16,565 nt of DNA. It comes from Bacteroidales bacterium (GTDB taxonomy: Bacteria > Bacteroidota > Bacteroidia > Bacteroidales > Azobacteroidaceae). Shown here piece after piece: positions 7,106-16,389 of this stretch. The translations under genes and the position numbers were made by a program. Numbering within the stretch: the stretch's first letter is position 1; every line of letters begins with the position of its first letter. The DNA lies in assembly GCA_020860885.1 (NCBI GenBank), contig JAJBTS010000095.1:1-16565 (forward strand). Direction: 5' to 3'. The notes under the pieces are model-generated. The model saw only the letters and a program-made list of their open reading frames with translations, ran no database searches and was not told the DNA's origin.

Positions 7106-8350
7106 TTAATCAAATTGCCTCATCAATTCTTCCGTATCCATTTGCGCTTCCGCCTTCTGTTCGGCTATCTCTTCTTCAATCTCTTCCTCTCTTTTTGCTC
7201 CTTTAGGAGTATCGTAGCGGCTCACGCTCAGTATAATTCCAAAATAAATACAAGTTATAAGAGTGGAAGTACCGCCGCGACTAATCAAAGGTAACGTCTG
7301 ACCGGTTACGGGGATTAATCCGACTGCCACTGACATATTCGCTAAGGCTTGAGTTACGAGTATCAGAGCTGCACCCATAACGATAAACTTTGGGAAAAGC
7401 CGGTCTGTACGATTCGCTATAATCCCTGCCCTGATAAAAAGTATGATATACAAAAGTAATACAAATATTCCTCCTATCAATCCCATTTCTTCAATAATAA
7501 TCGCATAAATGAAATCGGAATATGCCTGAGGGAGAAAATCCCTTTCACTGCTATTCCCCGGCATTCTTCCGATCAATCCGCCATTAGAGATAGCTATATT
7601 GGCGTGCGATACCTGGTAATTATCATCCGTAATGGTAAACCCTTCCCGGTTAACATCGTCGTCTCCTCCGAAATCCTTGAAGCGCTCCACCCAGGTAGTA
7701 GCCCTCGGGAGAAATCTCTGAAAAGTTTCTTCGGGGGTAAAAGTGATCACTGCAAAAAGAAGAGCTGCCAGAGCGCCCCCGATCAGCACTATTTTTCCCA
7801 GGTCCCTGAAAGGAAGCTGGCCGACAAACATCATCAGGAAGATAATTCCTGCCAACATAATTGCAGTAGATCCGTTATCTATAAAAATAATTCCACAAGT
7901 AATACCTGTAGCAATCAGTATCCAGTTAAAGACCTTTTTATCGGTCATTTCTTTCCTACGGCTGAGTAGAAAGGCAACAAATCCTATCAGGCAAATTTTA
8001 GCGATCTCAGAAGGCTGGAAAGTTATACCTGCAATACTTATCCACCGGTAAGAACCGTTAATAGGATTCCCGAAGATACGTGTAGCAACTAACAACACCA
8101 GGGCGATAGGCAACGATACTGCCAGAATACTAAAATACTTGGGAGGAATAGTGTGCACCGCCAATACAATGCCCAATCCTATCAAAAGGAAAATCGTATG
8201 GCGGAGAATAGGCCTCCAGTAATCCGTACGGAAAGTCAGGGTACTGGACGCGCTGTATACCTCCACAATGGAAATAAGACAAAGGAACATGAAGATCATC
8301 CATATTACCCGGTCACCTCTAAAGATTTTATTTACAAAATCCATTCCCAT
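7106..8350 (-). CDS. ftsW: Septal peptidoglycan glycosyltransferase FtsW (SEDS family)
   Basis: FtsW is a polytopic SEDS protein that polymerises lipid II at the septum together with its cognate class B PBP (FtsI). The 414 residues contain about ten hydrophobic helices. Family motifs are GSYRWISIAGITFQPSEIAK (99-118), the extracytoplasmic segment PQAYSDFIYAIIIEE (274-288) with Asp279 as the likely catalytic residue, and IPVTGQTLPLISRGGTS (346-362). A charged loop between helices contains FGGDDDVNREGF. The C-terminus carries a Glu-rich cytosolic tail (about 383-414) predicted to be helical. RodA is the main alternative, but the position between murD and murG supports FtsW. The ATG at 8350 and an in-frame ATG two codons later (8344) are both possible starts; the gene begins 6 bp after murD. 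Confidence 0.96.
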   Translation of the reverse strand: MGMDFVNKIFRGDRVIWMIFMFLCLISIVEVYSASSTLTFRTDYWRPILRHTIFLLIGLGIVLAVHTIPPKYFSILAVSLPIALVLLVATRIFGNPINGSYRWISIAGITFQPSEIAKICLIGFVAFLLSRRKEMTDKKVFNWILIATGITCGIIFIDNGSTAIMLAGIIFLMMFVGQLPFRDLGKIVLIGGALAALLFAVITFTPEETFQRFLPRATTWVERFKDFGGDDDVNREGFTITDDNYQVSHANIAISNGGLIGRMPGNSSERDFLPQAYSDFIYAIIIEEMGLIGGIFVLLLYIILFIRAGIIANRTDRLFPKFIVMGAALILVTQALANMSVAVGLIPVTGQTLPLISRGGTSTLITCIYFGIILSVSRYDTPKGAKREEEIEEEIAEQKAEAQMDTEELMRQFD

Positions 8351-8356
8351 GATTTA

Positions 8357-9691
8357 TCATAATCTTGTAACACAATTTTTGAATTGATCTCCTCTATCCT
8401 GATAATTTCTGAAAAGATCGAAACTGGCGCAACAGGGCGACAACAAAACCGTATCCCCTTTTTGTGCAACCTCATAAGCCATACTTACAGCCTCTTTCAT
8501 AGAAGTCGCATCTTTTATAATTTCGACCTTTCCATCGAAGAAATCATGCAATTTACGATTATCCACACCTAAAAAGATCAAAGCACGGCATTTATCTTTT
8601 ATCAATGACTCTATTTCGGAATAATTATTTCCTTTATCTGTTCCCCCAATAATGAGGACAACAGGAGTTTTCATACTTTGAAGAGCGTACCAGCAAGAAT
8701 TTACATTCGTTGCTTTAGAATCGTTGATGTACTCTACTCCTTTTACGCGGGCCACTTTTTCGAGCCGATGTTCCACTCCTTTGAAATCGCTCAGAGATTC
8801 GCGTATCTTTTCATTTTTTATATCCAGCAACTTAGCAGCTATCCCCGCTGCCATTGAATTGTACAAGTTGTGTTTCCCGGTTAATGCAACTAATTCCTCT
8901 TCCATAGTAAATATGCCATTAGGTGTATTGATGATAATATTATTGTTCTCTGTGTAAGCTTTTGCTCCTGATCTTTTTGTTCCGGCAAAAGGATAAAGAG
9001 TAACTTTTGTTTTAATCTTTTCCATTTCGCGATTCAGGACAGGATCTTCCATCCAGTAAATGAAAGCATCTTCTTCCGTTTGATTTTGCAGGATTCTCAT
9101 TTTGGAATCCACATAATTCTGCATTTTATAATCGTATCTGTCGAGATGATCGGGGGTTATATTCAGGAGCACAGCTATATCCGCCTTAAAATCAAACATC
9201 CCGTCCAGTTGGAAGCTGCTTAGTTCAATCACATAATAATCGTGATCTCCTTCTGCTACCTGCAAAGCCAGACTATTTCCCACATTCCCTGCCAAACCGA
9301 CATCCAAACCTGCTTCTTTCAAAATATGCCAGGTGAGCATGGTGGTTGTGGTTTTGCCATTGCTTCCTGTTATGCAGATTTTTTTCGCCCTTGTATACCG
9401 GCCGGCAAATTCTATTTCCGATAGTACCGGAATGTTCTGAGCTATTAACTTCTGTATCAGAGATGCTTTATCCGGAATTCCCGGACTTTTAATAACCTCA
9501 TCAGCATTCAGGATTTCTTCCTCCGTATGCTTATTTTCTTCATAAGGAATATTACGGTTCTCCAGCATCGATTTATATTTCTCCGGGATAGCAGAAGAGT
9601 CGGATACAAACACATCGAATCCTTCTTTTTGGGCAAGCACCGCTGCTCCTACGCCACTTTCTCCCGCTCCTAATACAACTATCCTTTTCAT
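8357..9691 (-). CDS. murD: UDP-N-acetylmuramoyl-L-alanine--D-glutamate ligase MurD
   Basis: MurD adds D-glutamate to UDP-MurNAc-L-Ala in the cytosol. The 444 residues show an N-terminal Rossmann start VVLGAGESGVGAA (5-17), the central ATP loop GSNGKTT (109-115), ELSSFQLD (156-163) and NITPDHLDRY (177-186). The SK pair in YVDSKMRIL includes Lys197, the likely carbamoylated lysine. YINDSKATN and GGTDKGNNY mark the C-terminal domain. These motifs separate it from MurC, MurE and MurF. It starts one base after the mraY stop codon, essentially abutting it, and is followed by ftsW after 6 bp. Confidence 0.98.
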   Translation of the reverse strand: MKRIVVLGAGESGVGAAVLAQKEGFDVFVSDSSAIPEKYKSMLENRNIPYEENKHTEEEILNADEVIKSPGIPDKASLIQKLIAQNIPVLSEIEFAGRYTRAKKICITGSNGKTTTTMLTWHILKEAGLDVGLAGNVGNSLALQVAEGDHDYYVIELSSFQLDGMFDFKADIAVLLNITPDHLDRYDYKMQNYVDSKMRILQNQTEEDAFIYWMEDPVLNREMEKIKTKVTLYPFAGTKRSGAKAYTENNNIIINTPNGIFTMEEELVALTGKHNLYNSMAAGIAAKLLDIKNEKIRESLSDFKGVEHRLEKVARVKGVEYINDSKATNVNSCWYALQSMKTPVVLIIGGTDKGNNYSEIESLIKDKCRALIFLGVDNRKLHDFFDGKVEIIKDATSMKEAVSMAYEVAQKGDTVLLSPCCASFDLFRNYQDRGDQFKNCVTRL

Positions 9692-9692
9692 C

Positions 9693-10952
9693 TTATCTCA
9701 TCTTTAATGTTGCGATAGCCAATACAGCCAATATAATTCCTATCAGCCAGAAACGTACTACCAGTTTGGATTCCGGCACCGGAGCTATCGGTTTCTGAAT
9801 GATTGCATCAATACCTGCATTTCCCTCTTTCTGAAAATGATGATGCAAAGGCGTCATCTTAAATACCCTTTTCCCTACTCCTGTCCTCTTCTTGGTATAT
9901 TTGAAATAAGAAACCTGTATCATCACCGACAAACTCTCTACCAAGAATATTCCACATAAAATAGGCAGCAACAGTTCTTTATGGATAACCATGGCAAATA
10001 CGGCAATAATACCGCCTAAGGTCAGGGACCCCGTATCTCCCATAAAAACCTGAGCAGGGAAAGCATTGTACCATAAAAAGCCTATACACGCGCCGATAAA
10101 CGCACAGGCAAATACCGTCAGCTCCGCACTTCCCGGTATATACATAATATTCAGGTAAGCAGCGTATTCGAGATGCGAAGATACATAAGCCAGTATTCCC
10201 AAGGCAGTTCCTATAATAGCAGACGTACCGGCTGCCAAACCGTCCAATCCATCGGTCAGATTCGCTCCGTTAGAAACTGCCGTAACCACAAAAATGGTAA
10301 CGATCACAAACAATATCCAGGTAGCTGCCGTCCGGTATTCCGTAGGAATAAAAGACGTCAGTTTGCGATAATCCAGATTGTTGTTTTTTACGAACGGAAT
10401 AGTTGTCTGGGTAGACTTAATCGCAGGAGAGTAAGTAATCTCCGTCTGATTTCCCTCTTTTATTATTTCCACATTTTCGCGCATTACCGTATCAGGACTT
10501 AAATAAAGAGTTATTCCGACAATCAAACCTAAACCGACCTGGGCAATGATCTTCACTTTGCCGGACAATCCGTCTTTATTTTTACGTACGACCTTAATAT
10601 AATCGTCTACAAAACCCAACACTCCCAACCAAACCGTAGTGATGATCATCAGGATAATGTAAATATTCGATAAACGGGCCAGAAGAAGAACAGGAACCAA
10701 AATAGAAATGATTATGATAATACCGCCCATGGTGGGAGTTCCTTTTTTCTGCATTTGCCCTTCCAGTCCGAGATTACGTACTGTTTCGCCGATCTGTTGT
10801 TTCTGAAGCCACCCAATAATTCTTTTCCCTATTACAGTAGATATTATCAAAGAAAGGATAACAGCCATTGCCGAACGGAAAGAGATATACTGGAACATTC
10901 CTGCTCCGGGAAAATCTAACTTATTGAGGTAATCAAACAGATCGTATAACAT
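9693..10952 (-). CDS. mraY: Phospho-N-acetylmuramoyl-pentapeptide transferase MraY
   Basis: MraY joins phospho-MurNAc-pentapeptide to undecaprenyl phosphate, making lipid I in the cytoplasmic membrane. Motifs are [11 protein letters not shown] (71-81), the catalytic pair in GFVDDYIKV (Asp116, Asp117), NLTDGLDGL (231-239), [11 protein letters not shown] (304-314) and [10 protein letters not shown] (368-377). About ten membrane helices can be traced. At 419 residues it is roughly 60 longer than E. coli MraY. Most of the excess lies at about 150-205, between helices 4 and 5, a polar stretch with [27 protein letters not shown] and [11 protein letters not shown], which by known topology faces the periplasm. 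Longer MraY proteins are, to my knowledge, usual in Bacteroidales. The gene begins 18 bp after murE. Confidence 0.98.
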   Translation of the reverse strand: MLYDLFDYLNKLDFPGAGMFQYISFRSAMAVILSLIISTVIGKRIIGWLQKQQIGETVRNLGLEGQMQKKGTPTMGGIIIIISILVPVLLLARLSNIYIILMIITTVWLGVLGFVDDYIKVVRKNKDGLSGKVKIIAQVGLGLIVGITLYLSPDTVMRENVEIIKEGNQTEITYSPAIKSTQTTIPFVKNNNLDYRKLTSFIPTEYRTAATWILFVIVTIFVVTAVSNGANLTDGLDGLAAGTSAIIGTALGILAYVSSHLEYAAYLNIMYIPGSAELTVFACAFIGACIGFLWYNAFPAQVFMGDTGSLTLGGIIAVFAMVIHKELLLPILCGIFLVESLSVMIQVSYFKYTKKRTGVGKRVFKMTPLHHHFQKEGNAGIDAIIQKPIAPVPESKLVVRFWLIGIILAVLAIATLKMR

Positions 10953-10970
10953 TGCTTATTCGTTTATTAC

Positions 10971-12425
10971 TTATTCGGGTTTAAATATTTCTCTGACCAC
11001 TTCTCTATCGTCGAAATGATTTTTTATACCTTTCACTTCCTGATAATCTTCATGCCCTTTTCCGGCAATAAGGATAACATCGCCTGTCTGAGCCAGGAGG
11101 CAGGCAGTACGGATCGCTTCTCTTCTATCCGTAATACATACCGCTTTCTTTTTCTCCACAGAATCCAAACCACTCACCATATCTTTAATGATTTCATCGG
11201 GATCTTCAAAGCGGGGATTATCCGAAGTTAAAATTACACGGTTGCTTAACCTCACCGATTCTTTAGCCATAATAGGCCGTTTGCCTTTATCCCTGTTTCC
11301 ACCGCAGCCTACTACGGTAATCACATTTCCGCCACCATCCAGGACTTCCCGGATTGCATTCAACACATTCGTTAATGCATCGGGCGTATGGGCATAATCC
11401 ACGATTGCCGTATATCCGTCGGGAGAACGGATCGTTTCGAACCGTCCGGATACAGACTGCAAAGTACTGAGTAACACCATGACTTCATTTTCATCCTGCC
11501 CCAGTAAGACAGAAGCTCCGTATACAGCCAATAGATTGTATGCATTAAATTTCCCTACGAATTGGGTCATTACCTCCCTATCGTTAATAGTCATTAAGGT
11601 ACCGTCGAAATGCGTCTCCAGTATCTTTCCTTTGAAATCTGCCAAAGCCTGAAAAGAATAACTATATTTATCGGCTTTCGTATTTTGCAGCATAAACATG
11701 CCGTTTTTATCGTCTTTATTCGTCAAGGCAAAAGCTCCGGAAGGAAGACTGTCAAAGAATCCCTTTTTTGCATCGCGGTATGCCTCAAAAGTCTCATGAT
11801 AATCCAGATGGTCGCGGGTCAGATTAGTAAAAATTCCTCCGGCAAAATGCAAACCGGCAATCCTTTTCTGATCTACGGAATGAGAACTCACTTCCATAAA
11901 AACATAATCGCATCCTTCTGCCAGCATTTCAGCCAAAAGACTGTTTAATTCCACTGCATCCGGAGTGGTATGCGTAGCAGGCACTTCCCGGTCGTTCACG
12001 TAATTGGTAACCGTAGAAAGTAAACCTGCCCTGTACCCTAACTTTTTGAACACGTTATATAAAAGAGTAGCAATAGTTGTTTTGCCGTTCGTTCCGGTAA
12101 CTCCTACCAATCGAAGATGTTTAGAAGGCTCACCATTGAAAAAAGAAGCAGCTTTTCCCAAAGCTTCCGCACTATCTTTTACCTGAAGATAGGTAACATT
12201 CTCCACCGTGTCGGACGGTAATTCTTCCGCAATTACAGCTATCGCACCATTTCCTATCGCTTTATGAATATATGAATGTCCGTCGGATTGCGTACCTTTT
12301 ACAGCTACAAATACAGATCCGGCCTGTATCTTCCGTGAGTCCGAATGAACCCCGGTTATATCCGCATCCCGGTCGCCTATAACTTTAACAGGCGATAAAA
12401 TATCGATGAATCCGGCTATTTTCAT
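10971..12425 (-). CDS. murE: UDP-MurNAc-L-Ala-D-Glu--2,6-diaminopimelate ligase MurE
   Basis: MurE adds the third stem residue in the cytosol. The 484-residue product has the N-terminal UDP-binding region with [13 protein letters not shown] (29-41), the ATP loop GTNGKTT (111-117), HTTPDAVEL (152-160) and [12 protein letters not shown] (178-189). [10 protein letters not shown] contains the likely carbamoylated Lys220, and DYAHTPDAL is at 343-351. DNPR at 402-405 is the signature of enzymes that select meso-diaminopimelate rather than lysine, so the wall is predicted to be of the mDAP type. The GKGHEDYQ motif is at 455-462. It sits 7 bp after ftsI and before mraY, as in many dcw clusters except that murF is missing between them. 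Confidence 0.98.
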   Translation of the reverse strand: MKIAGFIDILSPVKVIGDRDADITGVHSDSRKIQAGSVFVAVKGTQSDGHSYIHKAIGNGAIAVIAEELPSDTVENVTYLQVKDSAEALGKAASFFNGEPSKHLRLVGVTGTNGKTTIATLLYNVFKKLGYRAGLLSTVTNYVNDREVPATHTTPDAVELNSLLAEMLAEGCDYVFMEVSSHSVDQKRIAGLHFAGGIFTNLTRDHLDYHETFEAYRDAKKGFFDSLPSGAFALTNKDDKNGMFMLQNTKADKYSYSFQALADFKGKILETHFDGTLMTINDREVMTQFVGKFNAYNLLAVYGASVLLGQDENEVMVLLSTLQSVSGRFETIRSPDGYTAIVDYAHTPDALTNVLNAIREVLDGGGNVITVVGCGGNRDKGKRPIMAKESVRLSNRVILTSDNPRFEDPDEIIKDMVSGLDSVEKKKAVCITDRREAIRTACLLAQTGDVILIAGKGHEDYQEVKGIKNHFDDREVVREIFKPE

Positions 12426-12432
12426 ATTTCAC

Positions 12433-14622
12433 TTATTTTAATTGGATTGTTATTGTTTGTCCTTTTACGGCTTTCGATCCGGCACTAATGGATTGGGAAG
12501 TAACGCTTCCTTTTCCTGAGACTCTCACTTTTAATCCCAGACTTTCCAAAGCATATACGGCATCTTTAGCCCCCATACCTCTCACATTGGGAACCGTTTC
12601 ACTATTCATCTCTTTATCTTTCAGAAGCAATTTATTCTCATCCAAAAGATCCGATGCGATCCATTCGCTGGATACCTGATTGTTCAGATAATCTATTTTC
12701 AGATTATTCAAAGCAATGAGAGAACTTTCCGCCAATCCACTCTTCACAGGAGGGATAAATGGATGAATCGTATCCACCGGGAAAGATTTATCTTTGTAAA
12801 TCATATTTCTGGCATACACTTCTTCTGCAATATTTTTAAATACCGATCCGCACATCAATCCTCCGGAAGGGGCTCCGTTGCGTGGTTTACGGATTACTAC
12901 AACCATGGAATATTTAGGGTTTTCGGAAGGGAAATATCCGCAGAAAGAAACCTGATGCGATAAACCACCCGCCCTATATCCGGCCGAACCCTGCGAGAGC
13001 TGCGCCGTACCGGTTTTTCCGGATACCCGCACTTTGTCGGATCGGGCCGGCTTTCCGGTTCCGTCTTCCGAATTCACCACATCATCCAGCATCTGGCGTA
13101 TAGCTGCCAGGGTTTCCTGAGAACAGATCTTTTCGTTAATAACCTGTGTTTTTCTCCTTTCTATAACCTTTCCGTTATCTCTTATTTCCTTCATGAAAAT
13201 AGGTTTAACCAACTTCCCGTTATTCGCTATGGCATTGAAGAAAGCCAATGTATAGATCGGCGGAACCTGAGTTTCATATCCAAAAGACATCCACGGCAAA
13301 GTAGACTTAGACCAATATTGAGCATTACTATCTTTTGGATGGCGGATACGGGGCACTCCATAACCGGGTATTTCGAGCCTCATATCCTGATTGAAACCTA
13401 TTTTATAAATACCTTCTACGAATTTACCGGGATTGTCTCCGTATGCTTTGGTAATCAGTTTGGCCACTCCGATATTGGATGAATACCGGATACTCTTGGC
13501 GGCGGTTATCTTTCCATACCCACCCCTATGAGCGTTGTGATCCCGAAGCGTTTGTCCGGCCAGTTGCACCACACCATTTCCGGTATCAACCGAATCTTCC
13601 GGATGCACCAGACCATCTTCCAGAGCCACCATCATAGAAACCACTTTGAAGGTTGACCCCGGTTCGCTCAAATCGGATACGGCATAATTTTTCGTCTCGG
13701 CCCAGACACCTTCCCGGACCCGTCCCATATTGGTTATTGCTTTCACTTCGCCCGTAGCCACCTCCATCACTACGGCAGTGCCTGATTCGGCATCTATCTC
13801 CCTGAGTTTATTTAATAAAGCTTTTTCCGTAATATCCTGAATGTGAATATCAATGGTAGAAATAATATCTTTCCCGTTGATAGGCTTCACATCTTCGACA
13901 GAAATAAACCGTCCATTCACTTTACGGCGGGTACTGGTTCCGGGTTCCCCTCTCAGTAGAGAATCGTACTGAGCTTCCAGGCCGTTCTTTCCTCCTTTAC
14001 CTGTTTCTCCGTAAATATCTCCTATCGTACGGGACGCAAGCGTTCCGTAGGGCTTCGTCCTGGAAACGAAATCTTTCTTGTACAATCCCGATTTGTATAT
14101 TCCTTTTTCGAAATAAGGCATTTTACGGATCTTTTTCCACTGCACATAATTCACTTCATGCTCCAGCAAACGGTATTCGCGGCTTCTCTTCGCAACTTTC
14201 TCTCCGGCTTTGATACGGTTTCCTTCCCTTTCGCGCATCTGCCAGCCTTTTAGAATATGATTTTCGTAATACCCCACCGTCCTTTGCGGAAACATTTTAT
14301 TCAATTCTACGGCAAGAGGTTTAACATACTTTTTCAGGGTATCCCCTTTTACTCCATCCGCCCAGAAATCAATAAACAAACGGTAACGTGTTTCTGTAGT
14401 AGCCATCAATTCGTAATCGGCGGAATAAATATTTCCCCGGACAGCATCTACCTGAACATTCGGACGAATTTGTTTTTCTCCCAGCTTTCTCCAGGCTTCC
14501 CCGTCCGAAAAGGAAGTTACGCAAGCCTTACCAAATATAAGGACAGCAATAAAAACGACAACCGTTGCTATTATAAAATAATACAACATGATCTTTTTAT
14601 TTGCAGATTGCTTCGGAGACAT
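12433..14622 (-). CDS. ftsI: Septal class B penicillin-binding protein FtsI (PBP3-like) with one PASTA domain
   Basis: FtsI is the D,D-transpeptidase that cross-links septal peptidoglycan. It is anchored in the cytoplasmic membrane with its catalytic part in the periplasm. The 729 residues comprise one N-terminal membrane helix (about 11-31), a dimerisation/pedestal region that includes DAVRGNIYS (59-67) and LEAQYDSLLRGEPG (215-228), and the transpeptidase domain. Active-site motifs are STFK (Ser323 nucleophile, Lys326), SSN (381-383) and SGKTGT (534-539). After a linker, a single PASTA domain occupies about 676-729 (VPNVRGMGAKDAVYALESLG). E. coli FtsI is shorter and lacks PASTA; a PASTA-tailed form is also known from Firmicutes sporulation/division PBPs and is common in Bacteroidota. 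It starts 3 bp after the FtsL-like gene, consistent with joint assembly with FtsL and FtsW. Confidence 0.97.
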   Translation of the reverse strand: MSPKQSANKKIMLYYFIIATVVVFIAVLIFGKACVTSFSDGEAWRKLGEKQIRPNVQVDAVRGNIYSADYELMATTETRYRLFIDFWADGVKGDTLKKYVKPLAVELNKMFPQRTVGYYENHILKGWQMREREGNRIKAGEKVAKRSREYRLLEHEVNYVQWKKIRKMPYFEKGIYKSGLYKKDFVSRTKPYGTLASRTIGDIYGETGKGGKNGLEAQYDSLLRGEPGTSTRRKVNGRFISVEDVKPINGKDIISTIDIHIQDITEKALLNKLREIDAESGTAVVMEVATGEVKAITNMGRVREGVWAETKNYAVSDLSEPGSTFKVVSMMVALEDGLVHPEDSVDTGNGVVQLAGQTLRDHNAHRGGYGKITAAKSIRYSSNIGVAKLITKAYGDNPGKFVEGIYKIGFNQDMRLEIPGYGVPRIRHPKDSNAQYWSKSTLPWMSFGYETQVPPIYTLAFFNAIANNGKLVKPIFMKEIRDNGKVIERRKTQVINEKICSQETLAAIRQMLDDVVNSEDGTGKPARSDKVRVSGKTGTAQLSQGSAGYRAGGLSHQVSFCGYFPSENPKYSMVVVIRKPRNGAPSGGLMCGSVFKNIAEEVYARNMIYKDKSFPVDTIHPFIPPVKSGLAESSLIALNNLKIDYLNNQVSSEWIASDLLDENKLLLKDKEMNSETVPNVRGMGAKDAVYALESLGLKVRVSGKGSVTSQSISAGSKAVKGQTITIQLK

Positions 14623-14625
14623 ACT

Positions 14626-14958
14626 TTATTTTTTTATTTCGTAAGCAGGAGTTTTAGGCCCTGCCAGATCAATTCCTTTTATCGCCAGTAATTCTTCTAT
14701 CTGCGACTGCCGGCTACTGGAAGTCAACTGAGTAGAAATAACCAGATTCTGATATTTGATATCGTTCAATTCGGCTTTCAGATCTTCAATCTGAGTAAGT
14801 TTCTTCTGACAGGAGTATCCATTACTGATGAATACGATGAAGAGGATAACAATGAGAATAATTAATTTCGATTGTTGGATTACAAAGTCCTCTGTCAGAA
14901 TTTCTCCTCCTATAATATATTTAAAGGGATTTTTTCTTTTCTTCTTCGTCGTTTCCAT
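14626..14958 (-). CDS. FtsL-like small bitopic division protein
   Basis: The product has 110 residues: a Lys/Arg-rich cytosolic start (METTKKKRK), an amphipathic stretch, one membrane helix (about 32-46), then a heptad-like, probably coiled-coil segment (about 51-80) and a short tail. This topology and the position between rsmH and ftsI match FtsL, which forms a coiled-coil complex with a DivIC/FtsB protein and activates FtsWI. Sequence conservation in this family is very low, so assignment rests mainly on topology and synteny with the Bacteroidetes FtsL-like proteins. A cysteine (Cys50) lies just outside the membrane. It starts 2 bp after the rsmH stop and ends 3 bp before ftsI. Confidence 0.85.
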   Translation of the reverse strand: METTKKKRKNPFKYIIGGEILTEDFVIQQSKLIILIVILFIVFISNGYSCQKKLTQIEDLKAELNDIKYQNLVISTQLTSSSRQSQIEELLAIKGIDLAGPKTPAYEIKK

Positions 14959-14960
14959 AT

Positions 14961-15872
14961 CTATTTTTTTTCAGCTATTCTCAGTTTAGCGCTTCGGGAA
15001 CGTGGGTTGCTTTCTATTTCCTCCACACCGGGAACAATTACTTTATTGTTTACCAATTGGAAAGGAGAAAAAATATTTCCGTAAAAATCTTTATTTATTT
15101 CTCCGGTAAAATTGCCTGTCCGAAAGAAATTTTTCACGATCCGATCTTCGAGCGAATGATACGTGATAACCACCAATCGGCCACCCGAATTTAATAGTTC
15201 TTCCGCTTGACGGAGCATTTCTTTCAGAGCATCCATTTCGCCATTCACTTCGATTCTCAATGCCTGAAAAGCCTGGGCGAGGTATTTCTTTTCTTTTTCT
15301 TTTCCAAAAAAAGGTTTTAATACATTCAGCAGATCCCGTACTGTTTCTATGGGTTCGTCCGCCCTGTATTTTACAATGGCCCTGGCTATAGCCCTGGCGC
15401 TACGCAATTCTCCGTAAAGGAAAAAAAGGTCGGATATCGATTCTTCACTGTAAGTATTTAATATCTCTGCGGCAGTCTTGCCCGATCTTTTATTCATCCG
15501 CATATCCAGCGGGCTGTCGAACCGGAAAGAAAAGCCTCTGGTTTCATCATCGAAATGATGGGAAGAAACGCCCAGGTCGGCCAGCAAGCCATCTATTTTC
15601 TTTACACCGTGCCAATCCATAAAATTAGACAAATAACGAAAGTTACTGCGGATAAATATCAGTTTCGGATCACCCACCAGATTCTTTTCAGCATCCTCAT
15701 CCTGGTCAAAAACATACAAATGACCATTGCCGGTCAACCGGTTAAGAATTTCCTTCGAATGGCCTCCTCCGCCAAAAGTAACATCCACATAGATCCCGTC
15801 AGGATTTATATTCAATCCATCTATACTCTCATTCAGGAGTACAGGTATGTGATATGTTTCAGAATTATTCAT
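14961..15872 (-). CDS. rsmH: 16S rRNA (cytosine(1402)-N(4))-methyltransferase RsmH (MraW)
   Basis: RsmH uses S-adenosylmethionine to N4-methylate C1402 in the decoding centre of 16S rRNA, in the cytosol. The 303-residue product begins with the typical HIPVLLNESIDGL (8-20). The SAM-binding motif YVDVTFGGGGHS is at 28-39, followed by ADLGVSSHHFD (98-108), SPLDMRM (120-126), FQALRIEVN (202-210), TYHSLEDRIVK (237-247) and the final NPRSRSAKLR (289-298). All are diagnostic of the family. Its ATG overlaps the mraZ stop as ATGA (15869-15872), so the two are translationally coupled. The mraZ-rsmH pair is nearly universal at the head of dcw clusters. Confidence 0.98.
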   Translation of the reverse strand: MNNSETYHIPVLLNESIDGLNINPDGIYVDVTFGGGGHSKEILNRLTGNGHLYVFDQDEDAEKNLVGDPKLIFIRSNFRYLSNFMDWHGVKKIDGLLADLGVSSHHFDDETRGFSFRFDSPLDMRMNKRSGKTAAEILNTYSEESISDLFFLYGELRSARAIARAIVKYRADEPIETVRDLLNVLKPFFGKEKEKKYLAQAFQALRIEVNGEMDALKEMLRQAEELLNSGGRLVVITYHSLEDRIVKNFFRTGNFTGEINKDFYGNIFSPFQLVNNKVIVPGVEEIESNPRSRSAKLRIAEKK

Positions 15873-16315
15873 TGCCCTAAAAATGCCCTGGCCTGATCCT
15901 TAAATGTTTCGTTATCAGCAAGTGAATCCTTAAATACAGAAGGGCTCCAGACTTCAATACAATCATCCATTCCTAAAAACTGTACCTCTTTATTAATATG
16001 CGCTTTCAGGAGATATTTCTTAGGAATGAGTATCCGTCCGTTGGCATCCATCTCTATAGTTTCCGTATCTCTCATGTATTGCCTGTAAAACTGCCGGTGC
16101 TCTTCGTTGTGCATATTCAATTTTGCGCGCACCCGGTCTAATTCTTCTTCCCAGCTTATGCGGGTATACAAGATCAAACAATCTTTGTAGATATCTTTAC
16201 GCATGATAAGGCGCGGATCCTCCATTTTCTGAAGGATTTTACGGAATACGGCAGGAATAAAAACTCTTCCTTTCGAATCCGCCTTAGCATCTATGTCACC
16301 GGTAAACCGTTCCAT
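15869..16315 (-). CDS. mraZ: Transcriptional regulator MraZ (double SpoVT-AbrB)
   Basis: MraZ is a DNA-binding protein that forms ring-like oligomers and in other bacteria controls its own dcw promoter. The 148 residues from the ATG at 16315 contain two AbrB-like halves: the first with DSKGRVFIPAVFRK (13-26), the second with DANGRILIPKKY (90-101). The frame stays open to an ATG at 16396, which would add 27 residues. That extension is rejected because known MraZ proteins start directly at a sequence like MERFTGDIDAK, and because it would run through the likely operator repeats. It is the first gene of the cluster, and GTGGAG repeats lie 42-57 bases upstream of its start. Length and motifs are normal. 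Confidence 0.97.
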   Translation of the reverse strand: MERFTGDIDAKADSKGRVFIPAVFRKILQKMEDPRLIMRKDIYKDCLILYTRISWEEELDRVRAKLNMHNEEHRQFYRQYMRDTETIEMDANGRILIPKKYLLKAHINKEVQFLGMDDCIEVWSPSVFKDSLADNETFKDQARAFLGQ

Positions 16316-16350
16316 TTTTCGTAAAGTATTATTTGTCAGTATAAAATTAG

Positions 16351-16376
16351 ACAATTCTCCACAATTCTCCACTTTT
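16351..16376 (-). promoter_or_regulatory. Candidate MraZ operator: tandem 10-bp GTGGAG repeats
   Basis: The decamer ACAATTCTCC is perfectly duplicated at 16351-16360 and 16361-16370. Read toward mraZ, the units are AAAGTGGAGA and ATTGTGGAGA, followed by a degenerate third, ATTGTCTAAT. MraZ boxes known from other bacteria are short G-rich direct repeats at 10-bp spacing (TGGGN in E. coli; AAAGTG-type in mollicutes). Motif, period and position before mraZ all agree, so autoregulation is likely, though binding is inferred. Confidence 0.65.
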
Positions 16377-16389
16377 TTATTAATCTTTT

